Source of the DNA: Sinorhizobium sp. BG8
GTDB taxonomy: Bacteria > Pseudomonadota > Alphaproteobacteria > Rhizobiales > Rhizobiaceae
Length of the DNA stretch: 64,000 nucleotides
Direction: 5' to 3'
NCBI RefSeq assembly: GCF_016864555.1
Contig: NZ_CP044011.1
Span: forward strand, 3,553,501-3,617,500
In this document: positions 20,124-29,295 of the stretch, in pieces
How the letters are laid out: the number at the start of each line of letters is the position of its first letter
How positions within the stretch are numbered: position 1 is the stretch's first letter
Translations under genes and position numbers: made by a program
Notes under the pieces: model-generated
Seen by the model: the letters and a program-made list of their open reading frames with translations, nothing else
Database searches by the model: none
What the model was told of the DNA's origin: nothing

Positions 20124-20888
20124 TCAGGCGCCGAAATTCGGAAGCGCGGAAAGAAGCCGGTGCAGGGTGTCGATTGTCGAAAAATCCGCGATTCCGTCGA
20201 CCCGTTCCTGACGAAAATGCCGCTGGAACGCGGCCACGTCGCCCTCGGTCTTTTCCGAGTAAACACCATTGATTTCAGTGCCATAGCCATAGAGCGACAA
20301 CATCGATTGCAACGCTTCCACCGGCTGGCCCTGATCGCCGCGCTGGAAGAAGCGGCCACCCTTGATGGGTGCCGGTTCGACCCAGTGGCCGACGCCTGCC
20401 GCATGCAGCGTTGACCACGGGAATTTTTCACCCGGATCGACCTTGCGCACGGGTGCCACATCACTGTGGGCCAGCACCAGCTCCGGCCGGATCCCCCACC
20501 TTTGGCCACAATCGAGACAAAGTTCGATGACTGCCGCAATCTGTTTTTCGGGATAGTCAGGCAGCCCCCCCGGATGGCCCGGGTTGACGATCTCGATGCC
20601 GATCGACCGTGAGTTGATGTCGGTTTCGCCCTGCCAGACGCTCTTGCCGGCATGCCACGCGCGACGCGTCTCTGGAACGAGCTGCAGAACGCTCCCATCC
20701 TCCTCCACGAAGTAGTGGCTGGAGACCTGGCTGTCCTCGCGACAGAGCCACGCGAGCGCACCCTCCCCCGTGTCCATGCCCGTATAGTGCAGGATGATCA
20801 TGTCGGGTGCCCGTCCGCCGGCACGCTCGCCGTGATTGGGCGAAGGCGCTGCCGCCGCTCCCCGATAGTCGCATGCGAAGGCGATCAT
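20124..20888 (-). CDS. N-acetylmuramoyl-L-alanine amidase, AmpD/AmiD family, with peptidoglycan-binding domain
   Basis: Zinc amidase cleaving the MurNAc-L-Ala (or anhydro-MurNAc) bond. 254 aa, no signal peptide. The Amidase_2 domain (about 25-160) shows zinc-ligand regions ILHYTGMD and LAHSDVAPVRKVDPGEKFPW. A PG_binding_1 domain follows (QPVEALQSMLSLYGYG ... DVAAFQRHFR). Lack of a signal fits a cytoplasmic recycling role like AmpD, while the extra domain resembles AmiD, so the exact role is open. ATG overlaps the upstream DnaJ-like gene stop as ATGA. Confidence 0.9.
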   Translation of the reverse strand: MIAFACDYRGAAAAPSPNHGERAGGRAPDMIILHYTGMDTGEGALAWLCREDSQVSSHYFVEEDGSVLQLVPETRRAWHAGKSVWQGETDINSRSIGIEIVNPGHPGGLPDYPEKQIAAVIELCLDCGQRWGIRPELVLAHSDVAPVRKVDPGEKFPWSTLHAAGVGHWVEPAPIKGGRFFQRGDQGQPVEALQSMLSLYGYGTEINGVYSEKTEGDVAAFQRHFRQERVDGIADFSTIDTLHRLLSALPNFGA

Positions 20889-21601
20889 GCCGCCTGTCGT
20901 TCCTTCTCGATCGCCTCATAGGCGGCGTTGAGCGCTGCCATGCGATCGTTTGCGATCTGGCGGAATTCCGCCGGTACACCGCGCGCAACGAGCCGGTCCG
21001 GATGATGCTCGGATGCAAGCACACGGTAGCGCTTGCGAATCGTCGAGAAGTCGTCCGCCGGGGAAACGCCGAGAACCTTGTAGGGATCGCGGCCGCTCAC
21101 ATGCACATGGCGGGCGGTGATCTGTTCGAAGCGCTCATAGGCCATGCCGAAGATCTCGGCCACGCGCGAAAGGAAATCCATTTCCTTCTGGTGGATCAGG
21201 CCATCGGCCTTCGCAATGTGGAAGAGCCCGTCGATGATATCCTCGAGGATCGGGCAGTTGCGCTCGCAGGAAACGCAAAGCGCCGCCATCTTCTCCGCAT
21301 AAGCCTCGAAACCCGCTACGTCCTGGCGCGCCAGATTGTAGAGCCGGGCGACGTTCGCAGCCTGGTCGTCAGGGAACTTGAAGATGTCCTTGAAGGCATC
21401 GACCTCGGCAACGGTCACGATGCCGTCCGCTTTGGCCATCTTGGCCGACAGGGCAATCATCGCCACGGAAAAAGAGACCTGCCTGCGGGTTTCCGGATCG
21501 CCTTCGAAAAGCGTGCGGACAGCTTCCACGACCCCGTGCAACGCATTGCTCGCCGCTTCGGTGACCATTGTTAGCAGGCGATCCCAGACAGAAGAAAGCA
21601 T
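20885..21601 (-). CDS. TerB-like/J-domain protein (DjlA-type cochaperone)
   Basis: About 238 aa from ATG 21599-21601 (MLSSVWDRLLTMVTEAA). A TerB-like helical domain (about 45-150) holds duplicated KADG motifs (MAKADGIVTVAEVDAF and IAKADGLIHQKEMDF) and the cysteines CVSCERNC. A C-terminal J domain starts DPYKVLGVSPADDF and contains HHPDR, the HPD motif that stimulates DnaK ATPase. This architecture matches DjlA, but no N-terminal membrane helix is evident. Translationally coupled to the amidase downstream. Two in-frame ATGs further upstream are possible starts. Confidence 0.85.
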   Translation of the reverse strand: MLSSVWDRLLTMVTEAASNALHGVVEAVRTLFEGDPETRRQVSFSVAMIALSAKMAKADGIVTVAEVDAFKDIFKFPDDQAANVARLYNLARQDVAGFEAYAEKMAALCVSCERNCPILEDIIDGLFHIAKADGLIHQKEMDFLSRVAEIFGMAYERFEQITARHVHVSGRDPYKVLGVSPADDFSTIRKRYRVLASEHHPDRLVARGVPAEFRQIANDRMAALNAAYEAIEKERQAA

Positions 21602-21820
21602 GCAATTGTCCGAGTTTGAAAACATGCGGCGATGTTGAGCAGACAATCGCGACGAAAGCAAGCCGAAGCCGGATTTTGAAGGGACGATGACAATATTGTG
21701 ATGGCCCTCATCAAGCGGACGAATTCGACTCTGTGATCGAGCTATCAGGGTTTTGAATTTGACTGCGGCGGGCGTGGATGACAGCAGGAGGCCGATTTAG
21801 CAAAGAAATGGCGGGTTTAC

Positions 21821-22735
21821 GTGCAACTTGTTACCAGAACGTCCCTCGGCATGCTGCTGGGCCTGATCGGAGTGACGATCTTCGGCGCCACCCTGCCGAT
21901 GACCCGCATCGCACTTGACGGGTTCACTCCACTCTTCATCACGTTTTCCCGCGCCGTGATCGCCTCGCTTGCCGCCGGCACGGCGTTGCTCGTTCTCAGG
22001 AAGCCGTTCCCGAAGGCGCACCTGCCCGCGTTGATCGGCGTGGGGCTTGCCGCCGTGTTCGGCTTTCCGATCTTCTCCTCGATCGCATTGCAGACCATTC
22101 CGGCAAGTCACGGAGGCGTCGTCCTCGGCGTTCTGCCGCTGCTCACCTCCGCCTTCGGCGCGATCATCGACGGTGAACGGCCGGGTGCGCTTTTCTGGTT
22201 CTGCGGCCTGGCGGGTTCGGCACTGGTGGTGGCCTTCTCGATTGCTGGCAGCGGCTTCCATGTCGGCGAAGGCGATCTCTGGCTCTTCCTGTCCGCAATT
22301 GCCGCATCCTTCAGCTACGTCCTTTCCGGAAAACTGGCGCGTACCTTGCCGGGCTGGGAAGTCATCGCCTGGGCTCTGGTCATCACCTTCCCCGCCTCGC
22401 TTGCCGGTATGCTCTATCTCGGAGTTGATGGACTGCGGATGCCGGGGACCGGCGAATATGCGGCACTTGCCTACCTCGGGCTGATGTCCATGTTCGGCGG
22501 CTTCATCTTCTGGAACTCGGGCCTGGCGATCGGCGGCATTGCGCGCGTGGCCCAGGTGCAACTGGTCCAGACCTTCGTGACGCTGGCGATTTCGGCGGCC
22601 TTGCTGAAGGAGCAGATCGACCCTTCCACCATCCTGTTTGCAGTGGCCGTGGCTTTCGTCGTCTGGCTTGGGCGAAAAGCCAAGATCGACCGCAAGGTGG
22701 TGGAGCAGCCTGCGGGCAGTGCAGCAGCGGGGTGA
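21821..22735 (+). CDS. EamA/DMT-family transporter
   Basis: Inner-membrane drug/metabolite transporter, 304 aa, with about ten hydrophobic helices forming two EamA repeats (from LLGLIGVTIFGATLPMTR and from DLWLFLSAIAASFSYVLSG). The annotated start is GTG 21821; the ATG ten codons later is an alternative since the ribosome-binding site is weak for both. Substrate unknown. Transcribed alone, divergent from the DnaJ-like gene. Confidence 0.85.
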   Translation: MQLVTRTSLGMLLGLIGVTIFGATLPMTRIALDGFTPLFITFSRAVIASLAAGTALLVLRKPFPKAHLPALIGVGLAAVFGFPIFSSIALQTIPASHGGVVLGVLPLLTSAFGAIIDGERPGALFWFCGLAGSALVVAFSIAGSGFHVGEGDLWLFLSAIAASFSYVLSGKLARTLPGWEVIAWALVITFPASLAGMLYLGVDGLRMPGTGEYAALAYLGLMSMFGGFIFWNSGLAIGGIARVAQVQLVQTFVTLAISAALLKEQIDPSTILFAVAVAFVVWLGRKAKIDRKVVEQPAGSAAAG

Positions 22736-22941
22736 AAATCAGTCACCCAATGCAACCGGCTGTCATGAAAATTGGATAAGTCCAGAGCGCGATTCCCCTT
22801 TCCGGGAATTTGCGATAGGGCATAACCTGTAAAGCCGAGCACGGCTTGAGACTAACGCGTCTGTGGCGTCGAAGCGGCCGGTACTCGCTCGAACGTGCAA
22901 TGCCGCCGCAACCGCGCAACTGCCGTTGCCAAGGAGGAATC

Positions 22942-24156
22942 ATGGCCAAGCAAAAAGTCGCAATGCTGACCGCGGGCGGGCTCGCACCCTGCCTTTCGTC
23001 CGCTGTCGGAGGGCTCATCGGGCGCTATACCGATATCGCGCCTGAAATTGAAATGGTCGCGTATCGGTCCGGCTATCAGGGCCTGTTGCTCGCCGACCGG
23101 ATTGAAATCACCCCCGACATGCGCGCCAAGGCCCATTTGCTGCACCGTTACGGCGGTTCGCCGATCGGAAACAGCCGGGTGAAGCTCACCAATGCGGCCG
23201 ACTGCGTGAAGCGTGGCCTTGTGAAGGAAGGCGAAAACCCGCTTCGCGTCGCCGCTGAAAGGCTGGCCTCGGACGGTGTCACCATCCTGCACACGATCGG
23301 CGGCGATGACACCAACACGACTGCGGCCGACCTTGCCGCCTATCTCGGAGCGAATGGCTACAACCTGACCGTCGTCGGACTGCCGAAGACCGTCGACAAC
23401 GATGTCGTGCCGATCCGCCAGTCTCTCGGCGCCTGGACGGCTGCCGAGGTTGGCGCGAACTTCTTCGACAACGTGAGCAACGAGCAGAGTGCCGCACCGA
23501 AGACGCTGGTCATCCACGAAGTCATGGGCCGCCACTGCGGCTGGCTGACAGCGGCGACCGCGCGAGCCTACATCCAGAAGACCGCCGGGAACGAGTACAT
23601 CGACGGCTTCATGATGAACAAGCAGCTGAAGAGCATCGACGGGCTGTACCTGCCCGAACTGGCCTTCGACCTCGCTGCGGAGGCCGAGCGGCTGAAGGCG
23701 GTCATGAACCGCACGGGCTTCGTCACGCTCTTCGTGTCCGAAGGCGCTTGCCTCGATGCCATCGTTGCGGAACGCGAGGCAGCCGGCGAGACCGTCAAGC
23801 GCGACGCTTTCGGTCACGTCAAGATCGACACGATCAATGTCGGCAACTGGTTCTCCAAGCAGTTCGCAGCCCTGCTCGGCGCCGAACGTTCCATGGTCCA
23901 GAAGTCGGGCTACTATGCCCGCTCGGCACCCGCCAACGCCGACGACCTTCGCCTCATCCAGAGCATGGTCGACCTCGCCGTGGAGAGCGCGCTCAACAAG
24001 GTATCGGGCGTGACCGGTCACGACGAGGCCCAGGGCGGCAAGCTCAGGACGATCGAATTCCCGCGCATCAAGGGCGGCAAGAAGTTCGACACCTCCGCCA
24101 AGTGGTTCGGCCAGGTGATGGACGTGATCGGCCAGAAGTGGAAGAACACCGACTGA
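22942..24156 (+). CDS. pfp: Pyrophosphate--fructose 6-phosphate 1-phosphotransferase
   Basis: Reversible PPi-dependent phosphofructokinase of the cytoplasm. 404 aa from ATG 22942, preceded by the strong site AAGGAGGAATC; the open frame upstream is dismissed. The residue that separates PPi from ATP enzymes is Asp: GGDDT (120-124) in place of GGDGT. PKTVDND (148-154) carries the PPi-associated lysine and catalytic Asp, and MGRHCGW (195-201) is the fructose-6-phosphate loop. Rhizobia lean on Entner-Doudoroff and often lack ATP-PFK, so the enzyme may serve mainly in gluconeogenesis. Ends before a terminator. Confidence 0.95.
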   Translation: MAKQKVAMLTAGGLAPCLSSAVGGLIGRYTDIAPEIEMVAYRSGYQGLLLADRIEITPDMRAKAHLLHRYGGSPIGNSRVKLTNAADCVKRGLVKEGENPLRVAAERLASDGVTILHTIGGDDTNTTAADLAAYLGANGYNLTVVGLPKTVDNDVVPIRQSLGAWTAAEVGANFFDNVSNEQSAAPKTLVIHEVMGRHCGWLTAATARAYIQKTAGNEYIDGFMMNKQLKSIDGLYLPELAFDLAAEAERLKAVMNRTGFVTLFVSEGACLDAIVAEREAAGETVKRDAFGHVKIDTINVGNWFSKQFAALLGAERSMVQKSGYYARSAPANADDLRLIQSMVDLAVESALNKVSGVTGHDEAQGGKLRTIEFPRIKGGKKFDTSAKWFGQVMDVIGQKWKNTD

Positions 24157-24204
24157 CGAGCGGTCGCTGAATAGCTCTTGACGGCCAGAAGCGCCGATGG
24201 CTTG

Positions 24205-24237
24205 CTCCCCGCAGATCTCAGTTTGCGGGGAGTTTTT
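24205..24237 (+). terminator. Rho-independent terminator of pfp that also carries the next gene's ribosome-binding site
   Basis: A 9-bp perfect stem (CTCCCCGCA 24205-24213 with TGCGGGGAG 24224-24232) is followed by TTTTT (24233-24237), then by C and the ATG of the LysE-family gene. The 3' arm GGGGAG is that gene's only visible Shine-Dalgarno. Confidence 0.85.
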
Positions 24238-24238
24238 C

Positions 24239-24871
24239 ATGTCGTTCGAACACTGGCTTGCCTTCGCCGCCGCTTCGGCGGTCATGCTGGCGATCCCCGG
24301 CCCCACCATTCTGCTCGTCATATCGTATGCGCTCGGCCACGGGCGCAGGACCGCTGGAGCAACGGTCGCCGGTGTCGCCCTTGGCGATTTCACCGCAATG
24401 ACCGCGTCCATGCTCGGCCTTGGCGCGCTGCTTGCCACATCGGCGGCGATCTTCACCGTCTTGAAATGGGTGGGTGCTGCCTATCTCGTCTGGCTCGGCA
24501 TCAAGCTGTGGCGCGCGCCCGTCGCGGGAGATGCCGTGTCCGGTGCGAACCCGCCTGAGGAGAACCCTTACAAGATCTTCGCCCACGCCTACGTGGTGAC
24601 CGCGCTCAATCCGAAGAGCATCGTCTTCTTCGTCGCCTTCCTGCCGCAGTTCCTGGACCTCTCGCGCCCCCTCTTTGCGCAGATGGTGATCTTCGAAGTG
24701 ACGTTCCTCGTGCTTGCGACGCTCAACGCCTTGACCTACGCCCTCATGGCCTCCGCGGCCCGGCAAACCATTCGCAAACCGACCGTCCAGAAGATCGTGA
24801 ACAGGACGGGCGGCACGCTGCTTATATGTGCCGGATTGCTGACGGCGGGCTTGCGGCGTGCGAGTGCCTGA
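24239..24871 (+). CDS. LysE/RhtB-family amino-acid exporter
   Basis: Inner-membrane exporter, 210 aa, about six helices. Family signature PGPTILLVISYALGHGRR near the N-terminus, then VALGDF and the central TALNPKSIVFFVAFLPQF. ATG 24239 lies six bases after GGGGAG, which is the 3' arm of the pfp terminator. Consequently any transcript reading through from pfp would hide the site in a hairpin. An in-frame ATG 14 codons upstream lies before the hairpin and is less likely. Substrate unknown (homoserine or threonine in known relatives). Confidence 0.88.
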   Translation: MSFEHWLAFAAASAVMLAIPGPTILLVISYALGHGRRTAGATVAGVALGDFTAMTASMLGLGALLATSAAIFTVLKWVGAAYLVWLGIKLWRAPVAGDAVSGANPPEENPYKIFAHAYVVTALNPKSIVFFVAFLPQFLDLSRPLFAQMVIFEVTFLVLATLNALTYALMASAARQTIRKPTVQKIVNRTGGTLLICAGLLTAGLRRASA

Positions 24872-25002
24872 CCTCAAGTGAGCCGCCACGGGTTGCCGTC
24901 GGCGGCTCTATGCGTTAATGGACGTTACACGGTCGAAGCGCCGTTGATTTGCAGCCGCACCGGGGAACACCGCCCCGCCAAGAGCAAACCGAAAGCGAAC
25001 GC

Positions 25003-26049
25003 ATGGCAGACATCCTGTTCTTCAGCTCCAAACGTCTCGCTTCGGCGGCCTGCGCCACCGCGCTCCTTGGACTTGGCGGATGTGCCAGCGTAATTGAGAC
25101 CCCTGTACAGGAAATGACCGCGGCACAGACCGTGATGCCGATCGCGAAACCCGGCACGGAGATGACCGCCTATGCGCTGCCGACGCCGCTGGGCTATTCG
25201 GCGACCGGCGAGAACGGCGGCATCGCAGCGATGGAAGCCGCGGTAGCCGGCACCGACACGTCGACAATCAACGCGAACGCACCAGCGACCGAACCGGTCA
25301 CCACGCTTGCCAGCGCGGGTGCCTCGGCGGCCACAACGGCTGTTCCCGGTGAGGCCGGCCAGATCGCTGTTCCTGCAGCGGCACCGGCCGAAGGCGTCGA
25401 ACAGCGCGCCGAACTCGCGGCAACGGCTGTCGAGATGGCAGTCGCCAACGGAGCCAACCCCGAGACGAAGGACGGCCAGCCCGCTGCCGTCGAGATGGCT
25501 TCAGTCAACACCGGTCTTCCCGCCGGGTTCATGAACGTCGCGGTCATGGAGCCCGGTTTCGATACGGGCGAACCGGAAGGACTCGAACAGCTCGTCGAGA
25601 ATCTCAAGGTGGTACCGGTCGCAAAGCCAACGCTTCAGTCAGGTGCCATGGGAACCCAGCTTGCCATGGCGCAGATCTCGCAGCCGGTGCAGAAATCGGG
25701 AACGCCGCTCGATGCCCTGATCTCGAAATATGCGGCACTCTACGAAATTCCCGAATCTTTGCTGCATCGCGTCGTGAAGCGCGAAAGCAGGTACAATCCG
25801 AACGCCTACAGCAAGGGCAACTACGGCCTGATGCAGATCCGCTACAACACGGCCAGGGGACTCGGCTACGAGGGCACCCCGGACGGTCTGTTCGACGCCG
25901 AGACGAACCTGAAGTACGGCGCCAAGTATCTCCGTGGTGCGTGGCTCGTAGCGGACGACAAGAACGACGGCGCCGTGCGTCTCTACGCTTCCGGATACTA
26001 CTTCCACGCCAAGCGCAAGGGTCTCCTCGAAGAGACCGGCCTGAAGTAG
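25003..26049 (+). CDS. Lipoprotein lytic transglycosylase (SLT domain)
   Basis: Predicted lipid-anchored muramidase, 348 aa from ATG 25003 (MADILFFSSKRLASAACATA). Lipobox LGLGGC about residue 27. A long Ala/Pro/Thr-rich, low-complexity linker (about 45-230) separates the anchor from a C-terminal SLT domain with catalytic Glu in VVKRESRYNPNAYSKGNYGL followed by MQIRYNTARGLGY. The linker could span toward the wall. The domain ends SGYYFHAKRKG without the usual NAG-binding tail YNAG. It converges with the broken beta-lactamase-fold gene, whose stop lies 2 bp away. Confidence 0.88.
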   Translation: MADILFFSSKRLASAACATALLGLGGCASVIETPVQEMTAAQTVMPIAKPGTEMTAYALPTPLGYSATGENGGIAAMEAAVAGTDTSTINANAPATEPVTTLASAGASAATTAVPGEAGQIAVPAAAPAEGVEQRAELAATAVEMAVANGANPETKDGQPAAVEMASVNTGLPAGFMNVAVMEPGFDTGEPEGLEQLVENLKVVPVAKPTLQSGAMGTQLAMAQISQPVQKSGTPLDALISKYAALYEIPESLLHRVVKRESRYNPNAYSKGNYGLMQIRYNTARGLGYEGTPDGLFDAETNLKYGAKYLRGAWLVADDKNDGAVRLYASGYYFHAKRKGLLEETGLK

Positions 26050-26051
26050 AT

Positions 26052-27421
26052 TTACATCTCCTCGATAATTCTTCGTACGAGCGGCTGGGGCCGATAGCCG
26101 CGCTTTGACGGCGTAAGGCCGAGGCGAATGACCGCGAGCCTCTTCGAGGGAACGATCGCCGCCGACTGGCCATCATGTCCCAGCATCCAGAACGTATCCT
26201 CCGGTAGCCCTGCCTCCACATTGGACAGTTCCCCGGGCCCCTCGATCCAGGTTTGCGCCCTGCTGTAAACCCCGCCCGAGACGTTCGTCGGCGAGCCCAT
26301 GTCCTTGACGAATCCTTCCGGCAGGAAGCGGTTGCCGCCCCATATCCCGTCATTCAGCAGGAACTGGGCGAAACGTGCCCAGTCGTGGGCCGTCGCATAC
26401 ATGAAGGAGGAGCCAACGAAGATGCCGGTCTCGTCCGTCTCGAGCACGGCACTGCGCATTCCGAGAGGTCCGAAGAGCGCACGTATCGGAAAGGTCAGTG
26501 CCTGCCACCGGTCATCGAGCGCGCTCATCCAGATTCGTGACAGCATCATTGCAGTGCCGCTCGAATAGTTGAACGTCTCGCCGGGATTGCCGTCGAGCGG
26601 AAACGAGATCGCAAAGCGCGACATGTCCGGCTCAAGGAACAGCATCCGTGTCACGTCCGTGACCGTTCCGTAGTCCTCGTTGAACGAAAGGCCGCTCTGC
26701 ATCGCCAGCAGGTCCGCAAGAGTGATCCTGGCGCGAGCGTCACCTCGCCATTCGGGGAAGAGTTGCTCGGTCTGACCCGAAAGCCGCCCGCCACGTATCA
26801 AGATGCCGGCAAGCGCGGCGTTCACCGTTTTCGCCATGGACCAGCCGAGCAGCGGCGTCCCGGCGGAAAAACCTTCGCCATAGACCTCCCCGACAATCCG
26901 TCCGTCCCTGATCACCACGACGGCCCGCATGCCGGGACCGACGAGTTCAGGATCGGCGAGCAAGGAGGTAATCGCCGGATCCGGATTTGCCGCCTCCCCT
27001 CCGGCCAGGCAGCAGCCTGATCGGTCGGCGCGAAGCTTCCGGTCCCTACGTCCGAGACCGATTGGCGCGCGGCAAGGAAATCTCCGTCCGGCACGGTCGT
27101 ACAGCCGAAGCCATCCCGATACGCGGAGTAGCCGGGCGCGAAGAGGCCGAGGAACCGGACGGTCACCGTTTTTTCGCTGCGATCGACAGATTCGCGGAGG
27201 AACTTGAGCAAGGGATGTCCCGGCGCCTGGACGTCGCTGTGCATTACGCTTTCAGGCGATCGTCCGGCAAGAAACACGTTGGAGCAAACGATCTTGGCGG
27301 CATAGCCCGCTCCGACCAGCAGCAGTGCGGGTGGGGATACGATCAGCCAGCTCGCGGTTACGGCCACCAGCAACACGGCGAGAAAGGAGCTCCATGCCGC
27401 CAGCTTGTAGAATCGTGCCAT
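26052..27421 (-). pseudogene. Beta-lactamase-fold serine hydrolase (class C/esterase type), frameshifted
   Basis: Two overlapping frames together make one family-like protein of about 456 aa. The first runs from 27421 (MARFYKLAAWSSFLAVLLV, an N-terminal membrane anchor) to about 26997; the second carries SMAKTVNAAL (SxxK nucleophile), FNYSSGT (Y-x-[NS]-like) and LGHDGQSA, ending at 26052. The switch falls at the minus-strand GGGG at 26996-26999; adding one G gives AWPEGEAANPDPAITSLLAD and restores a single frame. Either a recent inactivating deletion or a sequence error like that in murC. Function probably an esterase or D-alanyl-peptidase relative. Confidence 0.85.
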
Positions 27422-27511
27422 GCCGCTCCCCCTTGCTGTAGCCAGACAATCAGGATTTGAGCGGCAAGGGAAGTCCCTTGCCCGGCACTGACATGATCAC
27501 GGCGTCTGCCA

Positions 27512-29077
27512 TCAGGCGGACCGGACCTTGCCCTGCGGTGCAAGTATCGCAGGCACCATGCTCGCGGCGACCGGTCTGGAAATCAGAAATCCCTGCGCTT
27601 CGGAAGCACCGCGGGCGCGAATGAATTCGAACTGCTTCTCGCACTCTATACCCTCGACGGTCGTTGCGACCTGGAAGGTGTCACCAAGCTTGAGGATGAT
27701 TTCCAGCAAATCGGCATCGCGCTTGTTGTTCAGCATCGATTGCGCGAAGGAGCGATCGATCTTGAGCTGGTCGAGCGGAAAACAGCGCAGATTGTGTATG
27801 GACGAGAAGCCGGCGCCGAAATCGTCGAGCGCCACACGCACGCCATGGGCGCGAAGTTCCGTCAGACTTTCACGGATGACGTCTTCGTCCACCGAGAACG
27901 TGGATTCCGTAACCTCGATCGTTAGCCGGCCCGGCGCAAGCTCGGCACTCTTAAGACAGCGCTTCACATGGCCGACGAATTCGCGGTCCTTGAACTGGTC
28001 GCCGACCACGTTGACTGCAACGCCGATAGGCCCGGGCCACTTGGCTGCCTCCTGGCAGGCCTTCTCCACCACCCAGTTTCCGAGCAGCCGGATGACGCCC
28101 GTGCGTTCGGCGGATGGAATGAAGCGATCCGGCAGAATGATGCCCTTCTCGGGGTGCCGCCAGCGAAGCAGCGCCTCGAACGATCGCACGCTGCGGGTTT
28201 CGACCCCAACGATCGGCTGGTATTCCAGATAGAACTCGCCGGCCGAAAAGGCACGCGCGAGGTCGTGCTCGATCTCCGCCTGCTCCTGCGCCTCGCGTGC
28301 GAGATCGGCATCGAAGAACCGGAACGCGCTGCCCGGGGCATCCTTTGCTTCGTAGAGGGCAAGATCAGCCCGCTTGAGCACGAACGACATGGATCGGTCG
28401 CTCGGTTCGAAAAAGGTCACGCCGATGCTGCATCCCGTTGTAATACGGTTGCGCGCAAGCTCGAAGGGAGCATCGAACAGGCCGCAGAGCGTTCGGCACA
28501 CATCCTCGACCTTTCCGTAGGAAGGGCTCCCGGGAATGGTGACGACGAACTCATCCCCCCCGAGCCGGTAGATCCGACCGGCCGATTCCAGTGCGTCCCT
28601 CAGCCGCTTGCCGATCGCGATCAGCAATTCATCGCCGACGTCGTGGCCGAGGCTGTCATTGACGAACTTGAACCGGTCGAGGTCGAGAAGCAGCAGCGCT
28701 CCCCGCCCCTCGTCACGATCGCCGTCGGCGACAAGACGCTGGATATCGCGTTCCAGCGAGAAACGATTGGCAAGGCCGGTAAGGCGGTCGTGCAGGGCCT
28801 CGCGCATGAGGAGCGCCTCGGTCTGGCGCCGCTGCGCAAGCTCGAACATCAGCTGCGCCTTGGAGCGGCCGATCTGGTAGAAGCCGAAACCGAAGAACAC
28901 CGGCATCAACGCAAGCGCGGTCGCCGTCGGCGTCGTGAACTGGAAGACGCTCCGGTTGGAGGCCTCGCGAAACAGAAAGTCGACGGTAACGCAAACGACG
29001 GGCAGAAATGCCCCGAAAACGGAACCCGTGAGGGCATAGCGCCGCTCGATCCTGGACCAAAAGTCATTAAACATCAT
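27512..29077 (-). CDS. Membrane GGDEF-EAL protein (cyclic-di-GMP turnover)
   Basis: 521 aa. Two N-terminal hydrophobic segments (about 17-35 and 48-68) anchor it without a large periplasmic sensor. The GGDEF domain has an intact LGGDEF active loop; the inhibitory RxxD site upstream is absent (ESAG). The EAL domain has SFEALLRW, NVVGDQF, EVTEST, LDDFGAG, KIDRSF and VEGIE, so the metal- and substrate-binding residues look complete. Both synthesis and hydrolysis are possible; the dominant activity cannot be told. The gene is read away from btaAB. Confidence 0.9.
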   Translation of the reverse strand: MMFNDFWSRIERRYALTGSVFGAFLPVVCVTVDFLFREASNRSVFQFTTPTATALALMPVFFGFGFYQIGRSKAQLMFELAQRRQTEALLMREALHDRLTGLANRFSLERDIQRLVADGDRDEGRGALLLLDLDRFKFVNDSLGHDVGDELLIAIGKRLRDALESAGRIYRLGGDEFVVTIPGSPSYGKVEDVCRTLCGLFDAPFELARNRITTGCSIGVTFFEPSDRSMSFVLKRADLALYEAKDAPGSAFRFFDADLAREAQEQAEIEHDLARAFSAGEFYLEYQPIVGVETRSVRSFEALLRWRHPEKGIILPDRFIPSAERTGVIRLLGNWVVEKACQEAAKWPGPIGVAVNVVGDQFKDREFVGHVKRCLKSAELAPGRLTIEVTESTFSVDEDVIRESLTELRAHGVRVALDDFGAGFSSIHNLRCFPLDQLKIDRSFAQSMLNNKRDADLLEIILKLGDTFQVATTVEGIECEKQFEFIRARGASEAQGFLISRPVAASMVPAILAPQGKVRSA

Positions 29078-29295
29078 GTAACCCTAATCCGTTGCTATCA
29101 TGACAACAGGGTGCTCTTGGCCCGATATGCGGGCCGCGGCCTGTGATACCGGAGAAATGATTACGGAGTCTTAAGACAGACCCGGTTCCCAGGCCGTTCG
29201 GAACGGCCGCAATCCAGTCTTCCCCAGCCGAAGTCATGAAACTGTTGCGCGACGCAGCTATTGCCGCAGGAACGCCAACGGGATCACGTGACGAC

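Noticed and set aside
22852-24456. A 534-codon open frame opposite pfp
   Set aside because: Antisense shadow of pfp, which has intact diagnostic motifs and a perfect ribosome-binding site.
29078-29295. Pho box upstream of btaA
   Set aside because: PhoB control of btaAB is known in S. meliloti, but here I found only single half-site-like strings (TTGTCAT or CTGTCTT on the minus strand) without a properly spaced second half.
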